The translations under genes were made by a program, and so were the position numbers. This document shows positions 35,341-45,550 of a DNA stretch of 64,000 nucleotides, piece after piece. The notes beneath the pieces were generated by a model that saw nothing but the letters and a program-made list of their open reading frames with translations, did not search any database and had not been told where the DNA came from. The DNA is from Legionella gresilensis (GTDB lineage Bacteria; Pseudomonadota; Gammaproteobacteria; Legionellales; Legionellaceae): the NCBI RefSeq assembly GCF_900639865.1, contig NZ_CAAAHX010000002.1, forward strand, positions 1 to 64,000, given 5' to 3'. Each line of letters starts with the position of its first letter. The stretch's first letter is position 1.

Positions 35341-38301
35341 TTAGTCCTTCTGATGGGTGTAGAATAAGTCAATGCCACTACCTGTCGTACTAGCATTAAC
35401 TTGCACACTAAAAAATTTATTAAGTAAATATTTTAAAGTTAAAACATTGGTATCTGTTTTTGATAAACCAACGTTATAACTTAGATATAACCTTTTTGAT
35501 AAAGACTTACCTATAACTAAGCTAGTTTTATCGGTGCTTTCATTAGTTTTTTGATTATATTGAATATTGTTTTCTATATTAAAATCGATGCCTAAGCCTT
35601 TCTTTAATTGAGATAAGAGCTGCGTACCTCCACTGCTGGAATCAAGGTTAAGGGCTGAGACTGCAGCTAATATTAATTGGGCGCCTGATTTATCAGCTTG
35701 GTTTGCTGGTCTACCAAGAAGTAGCATGGATAAAATATCCGCTTGAGATAAAGTAGATGGCACTGAGAATAATTCCACTTTGGGCTTACTTAAGCGTCCT
35801 TTCACCTCAATACCCACTGTCGTGTATTTACCAAAATCCAGTGTTTGAATATTAGAAGAATTAAAATCAAATAAATGATTTGAACCGGCAAGCGTATTAT
35901 TAGTGGTGTTGTTAAATTTTCTGATAGCACGTACTTGAATAGCAGGATTATTGATTAATCCACCAGTAAATAAAAGTTGACCTTTTTCAATAGTTAAATC
36001 TTGTCCGTAAGCTTGATATTTCCCATCTTTTACATCTAGTTTACCCGTCGCTGTTAAGGGGCCCTGTGGGAGCTGGCGAAGGTTAACTGCACCTATTAAG
36101 TGGCCTTCTAACCCCTTTACAGTCAGCATAACATCATCGCCCATTTCAATTTTAACATCAGTATCAATATCGTAGGGATTGGGCGATTCCTTTTTATCAA
36201 CAAAGACTACATCATCAGTTAAACTGACTGAATTTGAAAATGTTTGCGGTTTAATGATAGCTTTAGGTATAAGAACCTGTCCCTTCATCTTTAAATCAGA
36301 AGGAGTAAATTCAAAGTTTAAATTAGGTGAAATATTAATCAAATACTCTTTGCTAGAGATTAAGGGAACGTGTTCACCTTTAACAGTAAGTGCTCCTTTA
36401 ACACTTGGCATAAATTCACCCTTACCATTGATAAATAAAGGAACCCCGCCTGAAACAGCCTCACCTTGCACTTGCCATTTTTTATCGCTACTAAGTAAGG
36501 TTAATTGGATTGGATTTAGATTAATACCTAGGCTAGGCATAGCGATACTTGCTTTAGTTAATTGCACTTCGCCATCAATAGTAGGTTTACCAAGTGTGCC
36601 AGTTACTTTTAAATTCGCGCCTAAATGACCTTCAAGTTTTTTAATCTCAGGGCTAAAATCGCTTAAAAAAGCTAAGGAATTAACTATAAGTTGTAAATTA
36701 CCATTGACACTTTGCTGTTTTAAGTCACCTTTAAAATAGTTAAATTTTGGTAAACTAAACGAAAGAAGCATTTTCTTGGCGTCATCTAGAATTAGATTAC
36801 CTGTGGCACGCAGTTGTGTTTCATCGAGCTTTGCGACTATATTTCCGCCTGCAAAATTTACCTTAGTAAATTCAGGAGTTTTAAACTCACCCTTGCTTAT
36901 AGAAAGTTGTAAATCGCCTTTTTGCTCATCTGACAATGCAGCTTCAGCGGTAATTGTTGTATTTAGGCCATTCAAATAAGGATGTAGCAATGACGGTTGG
37001 GGTATAGATGCTTTCAAATTCCAAGGGAATGGTGCAGAGCCATTCACTTGAAAATGGTTAGGACCTAAATCTATGGCAGCTTCTAAAGTTTGTTTATTAT
37101 AATGGACAATTACTTTAACCGGACTGTCATTATAGCGTCCAGTGATTTGGCTATATAAGGAAAGCGTAGGAAGTGATTCACCAGAAAAGTAATTTTCAGC
37201 CTGAACTTGTTTAATCGGTAAGCCTAATTTGTCATCTTCGTCGGCTAAGTGGGATTTTAAGTTTCCTTTTAAATGAGGCAATTGATTATTATCATAAGAT
37301 AAATCTAAATTGACATTACCTACTTTAGATAAAAGGCTTGCCTTTGCATGTGCCCCAGTAGCAGTAGTAGCTGCATTTATCTGTAAGGTAGAGGAAAGAG
37401 GTTCTTTAATTTGTCCATTTAACGCCAGCGTTAAATTAGGTAATTCGCCATTTACTTTTAATTGACCTTGTTCGCTGACGAATTGATAATCTTTAGTAAG
37501 AGGCCAGGTTAAATTTTCCCAATTACCCACTAAATTTAGTTGTGAGCCGTTAATAATATTGCCCTTAACAGTAAAAGGGGTCGGGTTGGTAAATTGTCCA
37601 GTAAGAGAATAATTAAGAAAATTACCACTTAAGTGAATTTGCCCATTTAAACCAACTTGTGTTAAGTGAGCTGGTTGTATTTGAGCGGATGCAGTTACTG
37701 GGTAAGGCATTATTGAGCTAATAACTGCATCACTTTGAACAATATGACCATTCGTTATTAAGCTAACGTTCTGAAATTGCCATTGCTGATTAGTAAGGTT
37801 AGCTTGTAGGTGAATCTTTTCTATTTCTTTAGTTGAGTTAATTTGGTTAATTTTAACACGATTGATATCTGCATTATGAATAACAATGCTTAGGGGTAAA
37901 TGAGGTAAGTTAAAATGAGGTAAGGTAAGCTTAGAGTCCGAGGTTACTGTTTCTTGCTCTTTTGAAACGATAACAAGGTTAACTTCATCAACTTGCAAAT
38001 TATTAATTGTTAACCTTTTCTTTAATAGATCGGCTATAGACCAATTTAGATCTAAATTAGATATGTTTACAGCATAATCCTTATCAGAATAAGCGATCTC
38101 TTTAAGTCCAATATGATTAAAAATATTTCCTTTGACAGAATTAACCCTTAGATTACCTGGTACAATATATTGAGCAATTTTTATTGACGTCCATAAACCA
38201 GGCGTAGTTCCTAATAAGAAAAGTACAATAGTAGCTAATAATAAGAGGGTAATTAGCAAACTGTAAAACGTAATCTTAAGTGTTCGATAAATAACATGCA
38301 T
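35341..38301 (-). CDS. tamB: Translocation and assembly module subunit TamB
   Basis: A large inner-membrane-anchored beta-helical protein spanning the periplasm; with TamA it supports outer-membrane protein and lipid transport. 986 residues: an N-terminal signal anchor (TFYSLLITLLLLATIVLFLL, about 11-30), long repetitive beta structure, and the C-terminal DUF490 domain (LLLGRPANQADKSGA, GLGIDFNIENN, LGKSLSKRLYLSYNVGLS-like segment). It is shorter than E. coli TamB (about 1260). It starts 1 nt inside the stop of tamA (TAATG), the standard coupling of the two genes. Confidence 0.9.
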   Translation of the reverse strand: MHVIYRTLKITFYSLLITLLLLATIVLFLLGTTPGLWTSIKIAQYIVPGNLRVNSVKGNIFNHIGLKEIAYSDKDYAVNISNLDLNWSIADLLKKRLTINNLQVDEVNLVIVSKEQETVTSDSKLTLPHFNLPHLPLSIVIHNADINRVKINQINSTKEIEKIHLQANLTNQQWQFQNVSLITNGHIVQSDAVISSIMPYPVTASAQIQPAHLTQVGLNGQIHLSGNFLNYSLTGQFTNPTPFTVKGNIINGSQLNLVGNWENLTWPLTKDYQFVSEQGQLKVNGELPNLTLALNGQIKEPLSSTLQINAATTATGAHAKASLLSKVGNVNLDLSYDNNQLPHLKGNLKSHLADEDDKLGLPIKQVQAENYFSGESLPTLSLYSQITGRYNDSPVKVIVHYNKQTLEAAIDLGPNHFQVNGSAPFPWNLKASIPQPSLLHPYLNGLNTTITAEAALSDEQKGDLQLSISKGEFKTPEFTKVNFAGGNIVAKLDETQLRATGNLILDDAKKMLLSFSLPKFNYFKGDLKQQSVNGNLQLIVNSLAFLSDFSPEIKKLEGHLGANLKVTGTLGKPTIDGEVQLTKASIAMPSLGINLNPIQLTLLSSDKKWQVQGEAVSGGVPLFINGKGEFMPSVKGALTVKGEHVPLISSKEYLINISPNLNFEFTPSDLKMKGQVLIPKAIIKPQTFSNSVSLTDDVVFVDKKESPNPYDIDTDVKIEMGDDVMLTVKGLEGHLIGAVNLRQLPQGPLTATGKLDVKDGKYQAYGQDLTIEKGQLLFTGGLINNPAIQVRAIRKFNNTTNNTLAGSNHLFDFNSSNIQTLDFGKYTTVGIEVKGRLSKPKVELFSVPSTLSQADILSMLLLGRPANQADKSGAQLILAAVSALNLDSSSGGTQLLSQLKKGLGIDFNIENNIQYNQKTNESTDKTSLVIGKSLSKRLYLSYNVGLSKTDTNVLTLKYLLNKFFSVQVNASTTGSGIDLFYTHQKD

Positions 38302-40001
38302 TATAAATCAGGTCCTATATTAATAACTAACTTAGGTTTTTTACCGGAAGTCATTTTAAAGTCTGACTCAATCGCCTGTGCTATACCAATTTTAATAGGC
38401 CCAACTGGGGAGACCCACATTAAGCCAAGTCCAACATCTTGCTTAACATTCTTAGAGTGAGGTTTATACACATCACCGACATCATAAAAACCAATAACAT
38501 ACCAATTTTCTACTGTTTCTTTTTGAACCTCAATACCACCATAGGTTAAAATTTTACCAGGTCCTAAAGCGTTATAATTATAACCCTTTAAATTATCGGA
38601 GCCACCTAATAGAAAACCTAGGGAGACGGGTAATTGATAAATATCATTAATTACCGTTATTCCTTGAATAGTATGGAAAAAGAAGCGTGTTCTGATAGGG
38701 TCTACCATATAGGCAGCGCGGGCATCAAGCAACACTTGCGAGAAATTAATATCAGAAAGTAGTGCTTTAGTCGCGCCTAACCCAGTTAGAGTTAACTTAT
38801 AACCATTGGGTGAGAAAAGTTGATCAGATTTATTAAGCCAAGTAAAGGTAGCCTTAGGATATAATGTGTTTTTAGTCGTTTTTTCAAATGTAGGTTGATT
38901 ATCATAGTTAAAACGTTCAAAAAGTGCATTTAAAGACAATAAGCGTTGGAATGTAGGTAAATTATGACGTTGGGCTAATGAAAGTAATAGCGAATTACTG
39001 TAAGCCGCATTGTAATTTAAATTAGAAAAGCTACCCAGTGCTTCATATTGATCAGTAATAGGATTTTTGCCCGGAATTACATATTGTGTTTGTAAGGAAT
39101 TTTCATTAAAAGAGCCTAAAGCAACTGCATTAAATTTATGTCCTGCTCGATTAACAGGGGCAATATGGACACCTGCTTTACCACGAATACCTGTATCTGT
39201 TCCAAAACCTAAACCTAGAGAATAATTAATTCTTGATGCCCGCTGCAAATGAACATCAATAGGAATAATTTGTGACTTTTCATTTTGTTTAGGTTGCACA
39301 TTAACTGCTTTAAAATAGCCACTGCCGCTTAAATAATTATTAAATTCTAAAACCTTGTCAGCTGAATAAGGCTGACCATATTTAAAAGGGACGAATCGAT
39401 GTAAAAGATCTGGTGAAATGTAAGTTGGGTCAAAACGAACTTGACCAAAGTAATATTGTGGCCCGGTATCAAAAATAAGAATGATAGTAGCTATATATTT
39501 TTTTCTATCAATAAGAACTTCAGATTTTTCAAAAGAGGCTCGTAGATAACCTTCTTGTTCAGCAACACTCATTAAATTTTGTTTAGCTGTTTCATAATTA
39601 GCACTATTGAAAGGTTTACCTGATTTAATAGGCAATTCTTTTAGAGCTTGGATGAAACGAGGATTATCTTTTCCTGCACCAATAATATTTGTGTCAATTT
39701 TAGTTACTATTAATCTTGGTCCTGGAATAATATTAAAAATAGTTTTATTAGGTTGATAAGAAATTCGAATCGTTGGTTTGAAAAAACCATAAGGGGCCAT
39801 TGCCTTTTCAACCTGCGATTTTAGTTCTTCTTCTGATTCCTCTTTTAACGATTTATTTTGCGCAATTTCAGTTAGTCTTGTTTGAATATTATCAAGTAAT
39901 TTCCCACTTACACCATTAATTTGAATGTTTTTGACATCTTCGGCAGCAATAAATAAAGGTAGGCATAAAATAATAATGAGCAAGCGGACTGTTTTATTCA
40001 T
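38301..40001 (-). CDS. tamA: Translocation and assembly module subunit TamA (Omp85 family)
   Basis: An outer-membrane barrel of the Omp85 family, partner of TamB. 566 residues with a signal peptide (LLIIILCLPLFIAA), POTRA-type domains (about 25-260: IQINGVSGKLLDNIQ, IKSGKPFNSANYETAKQNL, FGQVRFDPTYISPDLL), then the C-terminal barrel with the Omp85 motif region LLGGSDNLKGYNYNALGPG (an RGY-like strand, here KGY) and a final strand ending in NIGPDL. The order tamA-tamB-hemB is an operon-like layout. No ribosome binding site of note. Confidence 0.92.
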   Translation of the reverse strand: MNKTVRLLIIILCLPLFIAAEDVKNIQINGVSGKLLDNIQTRLTEIAQNKSLKEESEEELKSQVEKAMAPYGFFKPTIRISYQPNKTIFNIIPGPRLIVTKIDTNIIGAGKDNPRFIQALKELPIKSGKPFNSANYETAKQNLMSVAEQEGYLRASFEKSEVLIDRKKYIATIILIFDTGPQYYFGQVRFDPTYISPDLLHRFVPFKYGQPYSADKVLEFNNYLSGSGYFKAVNVQPKQNEKSQIIPIDVHLQRASRINYSLGLGFGTDTGIRGKAGVHIAPVNRAGHKFNAVALGSFNENSLQTQYVIPGKNPITDQYEALGSFSNLNYNAAYSNSLLLSLAQRHNLPTFQRLLSLNALFERFNYDNQPTFEKTTKNTLYPKATFTWLNKSDQLFSPNGYKLTLTGLGATKALLSDINFSQVLLDARAAYMVDPIRTRFFFHTIQGITVINDIYQLPVSLGFLLGGSDNLKGYNYNALGPGKILTYGGIEVQKETVENWYVIGFYDVGDVYKPHSKNVKQDVGLGLMWVSPVGPIKIGIAQAIESDFKMTSGKKPKLVINIGPDL

Positions 40002-40083
40002 ACTTAATTCTCAACTATAATTTTGTGACTAATCACTTTGATATTTTGCTAATAAAGGTCTATTGTTCATATTTGTTAAAGCA

Positions 40084-42627
40084 TTAACATAATACGTGGT
40101 CTGTTTCTTGTTTTAATCTACAAATTAGATCAAAAGCCATACGGGGCGTTAAATTATCAATATCAAGTTCTGCTAAAAGCTTAAGAATATTGTTTTCAGG
40201 CTTAGTTATTTTCTCATTAGCCTTTACTTCAGGTTTTTTAATAGAAGGTACAGTCTGTAGATATTGAGTAGCAAGCTCAAGAACTTCTGCTGGGATACCT
40301 GCAAGTTGCGCGACTTCTAACCCATAACTACGATTTGCATAACCTTCTTCCAGGCGATATAGAAAAACTATCTTATCTTGAGTTAGCTTAGCTTGCAAAT
40401 GAGCATTTTTAATACAAGGGAATATTTGTGGTAATTGCGTTAATTCAAAATAATGAGTAGAAAATAAAGTATATGCTTTAACTTTGCTAGCAAGATAGGC
40501 ACAAGTGGCATAGGCAAGTGCCATCCCATCATAAGTGCTTGTACCTCGACCAATCTCATCAATTAATATTAAGCTTTTTTCAGTTGCTTGCCGCAAAATG
40601 TGCGCCGTTTCTGTCATTTCAACCATAAACGTTGAACGTCCCGAGGCTAAATCATCACTTGCACCAATACGAGTGAATATCTTATCAATGTGGCCTATTA
40701 TAGCATCTTTTGCAGGTACATAGCTGCCTAAATGCGCTAATAACACAATTAAAGCATTTTGGCGCATGAATGTTGATTTACCTCCCATGTTTGGGCCAGT
40801 AATAAGGAGCATATTTTGTTTGGGTTTAAGTATAAGAGAATTAGCAATAAATTCTTCTTTTAAAAGGGGCTCAATAACGGGATGACGTCCTTGATTGATT
40901 TGAATAATATCTTCCGATACCAATGTCGGTTTACACCAGTTAAAGTTGTAAGCTCGCTCGGCAAAATTGGCTAGTACGTCGAGTTTTGCGCAAGCATCAG
41001 CAATATCTTTTAAAGTAGGGATATAATCAATAAGGGCAGTTAATAAGTTATCATAAAGCCATTTTTCTCGAGCAAGCGCTTTAGCTTGGGCAGATAAGAC
41101 TTTTTCTTCAAATACCTTTAATTCAGGCGTAATGTAGCGTTCAACATTCTTAAGCGTTTGCTTACGTTGGTAATTAGCAGGGGCTTTATCTGCTTGGCCA
41201 CGCGCTAATTCAATATAATAACCCTGAACGCGATTAAACCCCACTTTTAATGACGATAGGCCTGTACGCTGTTTTTCGTTGAATTCTAATTCTAAAACTT
41301 TCTCATTAGCATTCGTGCTTAAAGCGCGTAATTCATCCAACTCTTCATCAAAACCTAGAGCAATAACGCCACCATCACGAATAAGAACGGGCGGTGTATC
41401 GACAATTGCTTTAGTTAAAAGATCAACTAAATCAGGCTGAGGAGTTAATTGCCTAATTTGTTGTTTAATTAAAGTAGACTGATTAGTTGTTAAAGCCTCT
41501 AATAAAGAAGGTAATAATGATAATGCTTGTCTTAAGCTGACTAAATCACGAGGTCTAGCTGAGCGTAAAGCAATCCGAGATAATATTCTTTCAATATCAC
41601 AAAACTCACTCAATACAGTATGAAGTTTAATATCTTGTCGATTAATAAGTAATTCACTCACTGCATCTAGGCGGTGCTGAAGCAGTTTATGTTGGCGTAG
41701 TGGTCTACCTAGCCAACGCTTGAGTAAGCGACTACCCATAGGATTAACAGTATGATCGAGAATGGCAAGTAAAGAGTTAGTACGTTCTCCTTGATAATTT
41801 TCAAAGAGCTCTAAATGTTTTTGTGTTGCAGCATCTATTTGCAAATAATCGTCATCTTTTTCAAGCGTTAAGTGCTTTAAGTGCGGTAAGCTTTGACGCT
41901 GGGTCGCTTGCAAATAAAATAATAGGCAGCCTGCAGCGGGAAAAGCATTAGTATAGTCTGGCTCACCTAGTCCTTTAAGGTTATTTACAGCAAACTGCTC
42001 ACATAATAATTGACGCGCTCGTTGTAAATCAAATTCCCAAGCTGGACGCGTTTTTATAACAGATTGGTTTGCTTGAAATTTAGAAAATGAAAAATTCTCG
42101 GCAATAAGAATTTCAGCTGGTTTAAGACGATTAATAGTAGCTTGCAATTGGCTCTCGTCTTTGGCTTCTGATAGATAAAATCGACCACCACTTAAATCTA
42201 CCCAAGCCAAACCAAATTGTTGTCGATAAAAATAAATAGCAAGCAATAAATTGTCTCGCCGCGAATCTAGTAAGGCTTCATCGGTGACAGTACCTGGTGT
42301 AATAATGCGTGTTACTTGCCTTTCAACGGGCCCTTTACTTGTGGCTGGATCACCAATCTGCTCGCAAATCGCAACAGATTCACCCTTCTTAATAAGTCGG
42401 GCTAAATAATTTTCAACAGCATGATAGGGTATTCCTGCCATTGGGATAGGTTTTCCTGCTGATTGTCCTCTATGAGTTAGCGTTAAATCTAATAAACGAG
42501 CACCTCTTTTTGCATCATCAAAAAATAATTCATAGAAATCACCCATGCGATAAAATAAAAGCATATCAGGATATTGAGCTTTGATGCTTAAGTATTGTTG
42601 CATCATTGGCGTATGGCTAGTATACAT
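40084..42627 (-). CDS. mutS: DNA mismatch repair protein MutS
   Basis: Recognises base mismatches and starts repair with MutL. About 847 residues. The N-terminal mismatch-binding motif is in [14 protein letters not shown] (Phe-x-Glu), followed by connector and lever domains ([15 protein letters not shown]). The ATPase has [13 protein letters not shown] (Walker A), [16 protein letters not shown] (Walker B/signature) and [10 protein letters not shown]. The longer frame begins at a TTG (42672); the ATG at 42627 ([13 protein letters not shown]) fits MutS N-termini and is preferred. Single gene between tamA and the lipoprotein, divergent from the latter. Confidence 0.95.
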   Translation of the reverse strand: MYTSHTPMMQQYLSIKAQYPDMLLFYRMGDFYELFFDDAKRGARLLDLTLTHRGQSAGKPIPMAGIPYHAVENYLARLIKKGESVAICEQIGDPATSKGPVERQVTRIITPGTVTDEALLDSRRDNLLLAIYFYRQQFGLAWVDLSGGRFYLSEAKDESQLQATINRLKPAEILIAENFSFSKFQANQSVIKTRPAWEFDLQRARQLLCEQFAVNNLKGLGEPDYTNAFPAAGCLLFYLQATQRQSLPHLKHLTLEKDDDYLQIDAATQKHLELFENYQGERTNSLLAILDHTVNPMGSRLLKRWLGRPLRQHKLLQHRLDAVSELLINRQDIKLHTVLSEFCDIERILSRIALRSARPRDLVSLRQALSLLPSLLEALTTNQSTLIKQQIRQLTPQPDLVDLLTKAIVDTPPVLIRDGGVIALGFDEELDELRALSTNANEKVLELEFNEKQRTGLSSLKVGFNRVQGYYIELARGQADKAPANYQRKQTLKNVERYITPELKVFEEKVLSAQAKALAREKWLYDNLLTALIDYIPTLKDIADACAKLDVLANFAERAYNFNWCKPTLVSEDIIQINQGRHPVIEPLLKEEFIANSLILKPKQNMLLITGPNMGGKSTFMRQNALIVLLAHLGSYVPAKDAIIGHIDKIFTRIGASDDLASGRSTFMVEMTETAHILRQATEKSLILIDEIGRGTSTYDGMALAYATCAYLASKVKAYTLFSTHYFELTQLPQIFPCIKNAHLQAKLTQDKIVFLYRLEEGYANRSYGLEVAQLAGIPAEVLELATQYLQTVPSIKKPEVKANEKITKPENNILKLLAELDIDNLTPRMAFDLICRLKQETDHVLC

Positions 42628-42794
42628 AACAACTCGCTGTTGTAAATTTGGACATTTTAACAAACTCTGCAAAATAGATTAAGTGCGACTATAATAATAA
42701 AGATGTTTTTTAACTTAAGTCCTTCACTTAAGACAAATTTTTGCTAGACTATTAAACGGAATTAAACAGAATTTTAACTATGGAGAGAAATATT

Positions 42795-43013
42795 ATGAAA
42801 CGTTTAGCCCTAGTGATAGCTTCTACTTTTATGGCTTTGGTATTAACTGCTTGCGGCGAAAATGATGCTAATAGAAACAACAATGCAACTGATAATCAAA
42901 CTCAAAGCAATTTAAATAATGCTAATAAAGATGTCAACGCTGAGCTTTCAAGCGATGCTAATGTAAATAAAGCAGACACTCAATCTCAAGATGCAAATAA
43001 AACTAATCAATAA
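42795..43013 (+). CDS. Small Asn/Asp-rich lipoprotein
   Basis: 73 residues from the ATG at 42795, which has GGAGAG about 7 bases upstream. A signal peptide ends in the lipobox LTAC with Cys at residue 20 (LALVIASTFMALVLTACGEN), so the protein is expected to be lipidated and anchored in the envelope. The remaining 53 residues are almost only Asn, Asp, Gln, Lys, Ser and Ala and are probably disordered. No function known. It is followed by a likely terminator. Confidence 0.75.
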   Translation: MKRLALVIASTFMALVLTACGENDANRNNNATDNQTQSNLNNANKDVNAELSSDANVNKADTQSQDANKTNQ

Positions 43014-43086
43014 TTAGTTTAGATAGCGCTACAACATTGAGGCTAACAGGCTCTAATATTAACATAGGATAGTCATGTTAGAGATG

Positions 43087-43116
43087 CCCCCATTTATTAA
43101 TGGGGGAATCATTTTT
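43087..43116. terminator. Likely terminator after the lipoprotein
   Basis: CCCCCATT, a TATT loop and AATGGGGG form a strong stem, followed within a few bases by ATTTTT. Confidence 0.75.
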
Positions 43117-43193
43117 CAGTATACTACTTAATATTTAAATTCTATTTAGTTACCTTACTCTTTTAACTTCTCACTTTCATTTAGATCTTAAAC

Positions 43194-43697
43194 ATGCACA
43201 ATTTAGACATATTATTGGTAAATTTAACTAACACTTTGAAAATGAACCAGCTAGTTATTACTACAGCAGAATCCTGTACGGGTGGATTAATAGCAAGTTT
43301 TTTAACAAAGTTGCCTGGCAGCTCAGCTTGGTTTGATCGAGGGTTTGTAACTTACAGTAATTTATCTAAACATGAGATGCTTGATGTTGAGTTAAATCTT
43401 ATTAAAAAGCATGGCGCTGTAAGTAAAGAGGTAGCTCAAGCAATGGTTCAAGGCGCTTTAGCGCAAAGTAAGGCTGATGTTGCCGTAGCAGTAACTGGAA
43501 TCGCAGGCCCCACAGGAGGTAGTTTAGAAAAACCAGTAGGAACAGTTTACCTTGCTTTTGCCTTAAGAGATGAGCAACCAGTCATTGACTATTGTTATTT
43601 TCAAAAGAAAACACGGGAAACGATTCGATTACTGACCTGCCAACAAGCTTTTAAGGGAGTGCAATCCTTGATAGATAAAAGTTTGCCTTATCTGTAA
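43194..43697 (+). CDS. pncC: Nicotinamide-nucleotide amidase (CinA C-terminal domain)
   Basis: Deamidates NMN to NaMN in pyridine nucleotide salvage. 167 residues, only the CinA C-terminal domain: TTAESCTGGLIASFLTKLPG, SAWFDRGFVTYSNLSKHEML and VTGIAGPTGGS with KPVGTVYLAF. The longer CinA N-terminal (MoaB-like) domain is absent, as is common in gammaproteobacteria. The gene stands in the usual place between mutS and recA. Confidence 0.93.
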   Translation: MHNLDILLVNLTNTLKMNQLVITTAESCTGGLIASFLTKLPGSSAWFDRGFVTYSNLSKHEMLDVELNLIKKHGAVSKEVAQAMVQGALAQSKADVAVAVTGIAGPTGGSLEKPVGTVYLAFALRDEQPVIDYCYFQKKTRETIRLLTCQQAFKGVQSLIDKSLPYL

Positions 43698-43839
43698 ATT
43701 TAGTTTACGAAACATACTATACAGAATCTGTAAATTTATATTTTTATTTTTAAATCAATCACTTTAAAAGTATACGTTTTTTTATGCTCATAGCGTCCAT
43801 TTAATTGTCTTAATAATTTATCAAATGGTTAATAATTGT

Positions 43840-43868
43840 TTGATGCAAACAGGCATATGTGGGATAAT
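43840..43868 (+). promoter_or_regulatory. Predicted sigma-70 promoter of recA
   Basis: TTGATG at 43840-43845 and GATAAT at 43863-43868 are separated by 17 bases and lie about 30 bases before the recA ATG. I see no CTGT-N8-ACAG box of the LexA type between pncC and recA. Legionella pneumophila is reported to lack a LexA-type SOS system, which agrees. Confidence 0.6.
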
Positions 43869-43899
43869 TTATTCTTTGTAGACTATCTTGGATAACATC

Positions 43900-44952
43900 A
43901 TGGAAACTAATAAACAAAAAGCTTTAGGCGCCGCCCTCGCACAAATTGAACGTCAATTTGGTAAAGGTTCTGTCATGCGTTTAGGCGATGATAATCTATT
44001 AAGTCGCGACATCGAAGCAATCTCAACAGGTTCATTAGGTCTTGATATTGCATTAGGCATTGGGGGATTACCTAAAGGCCGTATTGTAGAGATTTATGGT
44101 CCTGAGTCATCAGGTAAAACTACCTTAACATTGCAAGTTATTGCAGAATGCCAAAAAGCAGGTGGTACGGCTGCTTTTATCGATGCAGAACATGCACTTG
44201 ATCCTAGTTATGCTGCAAAATTAGGCGTAAACGTTGACGATTTATTAATTTCTCAACCTGATACTGGTGAGCAAGCTTTAGAAATCACTGACATGCTCGT
44301 TCGTTCAGCAGCAGTAGACGTTATTATTATTGACTCCGTTGCCGCTCTAACTCCTAAAGCAGAAATTGAAGGGGATATGGGTGATGCGCATGTGGGTTTA
44401 CAAGCTCGACTGATGTCACAAGCGCTACGTAAATTAACAGCGAACATTAAACGCTCAAACACCTTAGTTATTTTCATTAACCAAATTCGCATGAAAATTG
44501 GTGTTATGTTTGGTAATCCTGAAACAACCACAGGTGGTAATGCTTTAAAATTCTATGCTTCTGTGCGTTTAGATATTCGCCGTGTTGGTTCAATTAAGAA
44601 GGGTGAAGAAATACTAGGTAACGAGACACGTGTTAAAGTTGTTAAGAATAAAGTGTCACCTCCCTTTAAGACTGTTGATTTTGACATTCTTTATAATGAA
44701 GGTATTTCACGTGAAAGTGAAATCATTAATTTAGGTACGCAATTAGGTCTGATTGAAAAATCAGGTGCTTGGTACAGTTATAAGCAAGAAAAAATTGGCC
44801 AGGGTAAGGAAAATGTGCGTGTTTATCTTAAAGAAAAAGCAGACGTTGCTGCAGAGTTAGAAAAGCAAATTAGAACAGAGTTATTAAATAAAAAAGGAGC
44901 TATTCAACCTGAAGAGGCAACTGCTGAAGAATTAGAGTCTATGGATGACTAA
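43900..44952 (+). CDS. recA: Recombinase RecA
   Basis: Forms filaments on single-strand DNA for strand exchange. About 350 residues: [26 protein letters not shown] (Walker A), IIIDSVAAL (Walker B), [22 protein letters not shown] (loop L2 area) and the C-terminal domain with an acidic tail (EELESMDD). A TTG at 43888 extends the frame, but ATG 43900 gives the conserved N-terminus [13 protein letters not shown]. The stop overlaps the recX start by 8 nt, so the two are co-translated. Confidence 0.96.
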   Translation: METNKQKALGAALAQIERQFGKGSVMRLGDDNLLSRDIEAISTGSLGLDIALGIGGLPKGRIVEIYGPESSGKTTLTLQVIAECQKAGGTAAFIDAEHALDPSYAAKLGVNVDDLLISQPDTGEQALEITDMLVRSAAVDVIIIDSVAALTPKAEIEGDMGDAHVGLQARLMSQALRKLTANIKRSNTLVIFINQIRMKIGVMFGNPETTTGGNALKFYASVRLDIRRVGSIKKGEEILGNETRVKVVKNKVSPPFKTVDFDILYNEGISRESEIINLGTQLGLIEKSGAWYSYKQEKIGQGKENVRVYLKEKADVAAELEKQIRTELLNKKGAIQPEEATAEELESMDD

Positions 44953-45385
44953 GGCATATGATTGCGCCGTGCGTTTATTAGCAAGGCGCGAACATGGAAT
45001 GCGTGAATTAATTAATAAATTAACTAGCAAAGGATTTTTCTTACAAGAAAGCAAAGATGCTGTTTTAAGGTGTCAAGAGCTTAACTTACAAAGTGATGAG
45101 CGATTTGCTGAATCACTTTGTCATACTAGATTTCAGCAAGGTTATGGGCCTGTAAGAATTATGCAAGAATTACAGGCTAAATATATTAATAAAGAATTAA
45201 TAGCGCAAACGATAGAAAATTATCAAGAACAGTGGGAAGAGCAGGCTTACTTTGTTTGGCAAAAAAAATTTAAAGATTCAAATAGACAGTTAATTTCTGA
45301 TATACAAAAACAAATACGATTTTTACTTTATCGCGGTTTTCCTGCTGAAATTGCTGCTAAAATTGTACATAATCGTAAAAAATAA
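44945..45385 (+). CDS. recX: Regulatory protein RecX
   Basis: An inhibitor/modulator of RecA filaments. 146 residues, all helical, with the RecX pattern [47 protein letters not shown] and [16 protein letters not shown]. It starts inside the end of recA (ATGACTAAG overlap), the usual arrangement, so it is translated from the same message. The alaS gene follows after 165 bases. Confidence 0.93.
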   Translation: MTKAYDCAVRLLARREHGMRELINKLTSKGFFLQESKDAVLRCQELNLQSDERFAESLCHTRFQQGYGPVRIMQELQAKYINKELIAQTIENYQEQWEEQAYFVWQKKFKDSNRQLISDIQKQIRFLLYRGFPAEIAAKIVHNRKK

Positions 45386-45550
45386 TTTGTTAAAGTTTTG
45401 TCGTAAATTCTTATTAAGATCATTCTTTCTTCTAGATAGCCTTCTCGCTACCTACTTTATATTTGCATATACTTTATAAAAAGTGAGTTTTTATAAATTA
45501 ATGAGTATACTGTGCCAACTTAATTAGCAATTAACAATGAATTTGTAATT

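Noticed and set aside
43698-43899. LexA/SOS box for recA
   Set aside because: No CTGT-N8-ACAG palindrome is present; only a plain sigma-70 promoter can be proposed.
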